Shown: positions 61,565 to 64,000 of the stretch, piece by piece
How positions within the stretch are numbered: the first letter of the stretch is position 1
Layout of the letters: the number at the start of each line of letters is the position of its first letter
Assembly: GCF_016862115.1 (NCBI RefSeq)
Contig: NZ_BOMI01000092.1
Location: 1 to 64,000, forward strand
Length of the DNA stretch: 64,000 bases
Origin: Paractinoplanes deccanensis
Lineage (GTDB): Bacteria; Actinomycetota; Actinomycetes; Mycobacteriales; Micromonosporaceae
Direction of reading: 5' to 3'
Program-made: the position numbers and the translations under genes
The notes under the pieces: generated by a model
Told to the model about the DNA's origin: nothing
Seen by the model: the letters and a program-made list of their open reading frames with translations, nothing else
Databases searched by the model: none

Positions 61565-61580
61565 GTTAGGTATGCCTAAC
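61565..61580. promoter_or_regulatory. DtxR/IdeR-like palindrome upstream of acnA
   Basis: GTTAGGTATGCCTAAC is a perfect 16-base palindrome 64 bases before the acnA start. Its half-sites TTAGG/CCTAA resemble the iron-box half-sites of DtxR/IdeR, although the usual spacing is longer. It overlaps a possible -10 (TAGGTA, 61567-61572). Iron control of aconitase is plausible but inferred. Confidence 0.5.
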
Positions 61581-61643
61581 CCGAAGGCCGCTCATTCGGT
61601 GCGAAAGACTTGACCGACAGTCGCTGGGTGTGAAGGAGATGAC

Positions 61644-64000
<2,357 letters not shown>

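Overview
The window is very GC-rich, densely packed DNA from an actinobacterium. The best guess is Micromonosporaceae (Actinoplanes or Micromonospora type). This rests on GTG/TTG starts, strong GC bias at third codon positions, an InhA-type enoyl reductase next to an actinobacterial Fe-S ferrochelatase, DUF3097, a Streptomyces-style aconitase insertion, and the MurD2/MurL route to D-glutamate in peptidoglycan. The genus is inferred; no rRNA or tRNA gene was seen. It reads as ordinary chromosome without insertion sequences, phage or CRISPR.

Layout. 0.2-6.6 kb: a fusion of a nickel/cobalt-transporter-like membrane domain to a dehydrogenase-like domain, a truncated luciferase-like gene, an acetyltransferase, and divergent murD2 and murL with a small cupin. 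6.6-13.6 kb: a flavohaemoprotein-like reductase with a long disordered N-terminus, a C-S lyase, a membrane protein, a RibD-like reductase, an RNA methyltransferase and a hydrolase. 13.6-19.4 kb: a two-gene ABC exporter divergent from a coupled four-gene operon (extended TetR regulator, winged-helix protein, short pyruvate-phosphate-dikinase-like protein, HAD protein), with a perfect palindrome between them. 19.4-30 kb: AraC/DJ-1 regulator, SPFH/NfeD membrane pair, serine hydrolase, SDR, EamA transporter with divergent MocR regulator, DUF3097, Nudix. 30.0-30.9 kb: a decayed gene leading two small ORFs. 31-35 kb: MFS exporter, lipoprotein, L,D-transpeptidase. 34.8-38.2 kb: fabG-inhA-hemH-HAD operon. 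38.2-41.5 kb: two-component system, secreted hydrolase, and an RNA-structured gap with tiny ORFs.

41.5-48 kb: MoxR-DUF58-VWA operon and a divergent run of a zinc-ribbon protein and two bacterial-PH membrane proteins. 48-55 kb: sugar kinase, SOD-like lipoprotein, aminopeptidase P, adenylyltransferase-like protein, phosphoesterase, SDR, lipoprotein. 55-57 kb: YCII protein and ECF42-type sigma factor behind a matching promoter. 57-61.5 kb: methyltransferase, large pullulanase-type enzyme, SnoaL-like protein. 61.6 kb to the end: aconitase, cut by the window edge, with a DtxR/IdeR-like palindrome upstream.

Functional themes: cell-envelope construction (MurD2/MurL, L,D-transpeptidase, MoxR/DUF58/VWA, bPH2 and SPFH/NfeD proteins), mycolic/fatty-acid and haem synthesis (FabG/InhA/ferrochelatase), small-molecule export with local regulators, and alpha-glucan and TCA metabolism. 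The least understood unit is the 15.4-19.4 kb operon.
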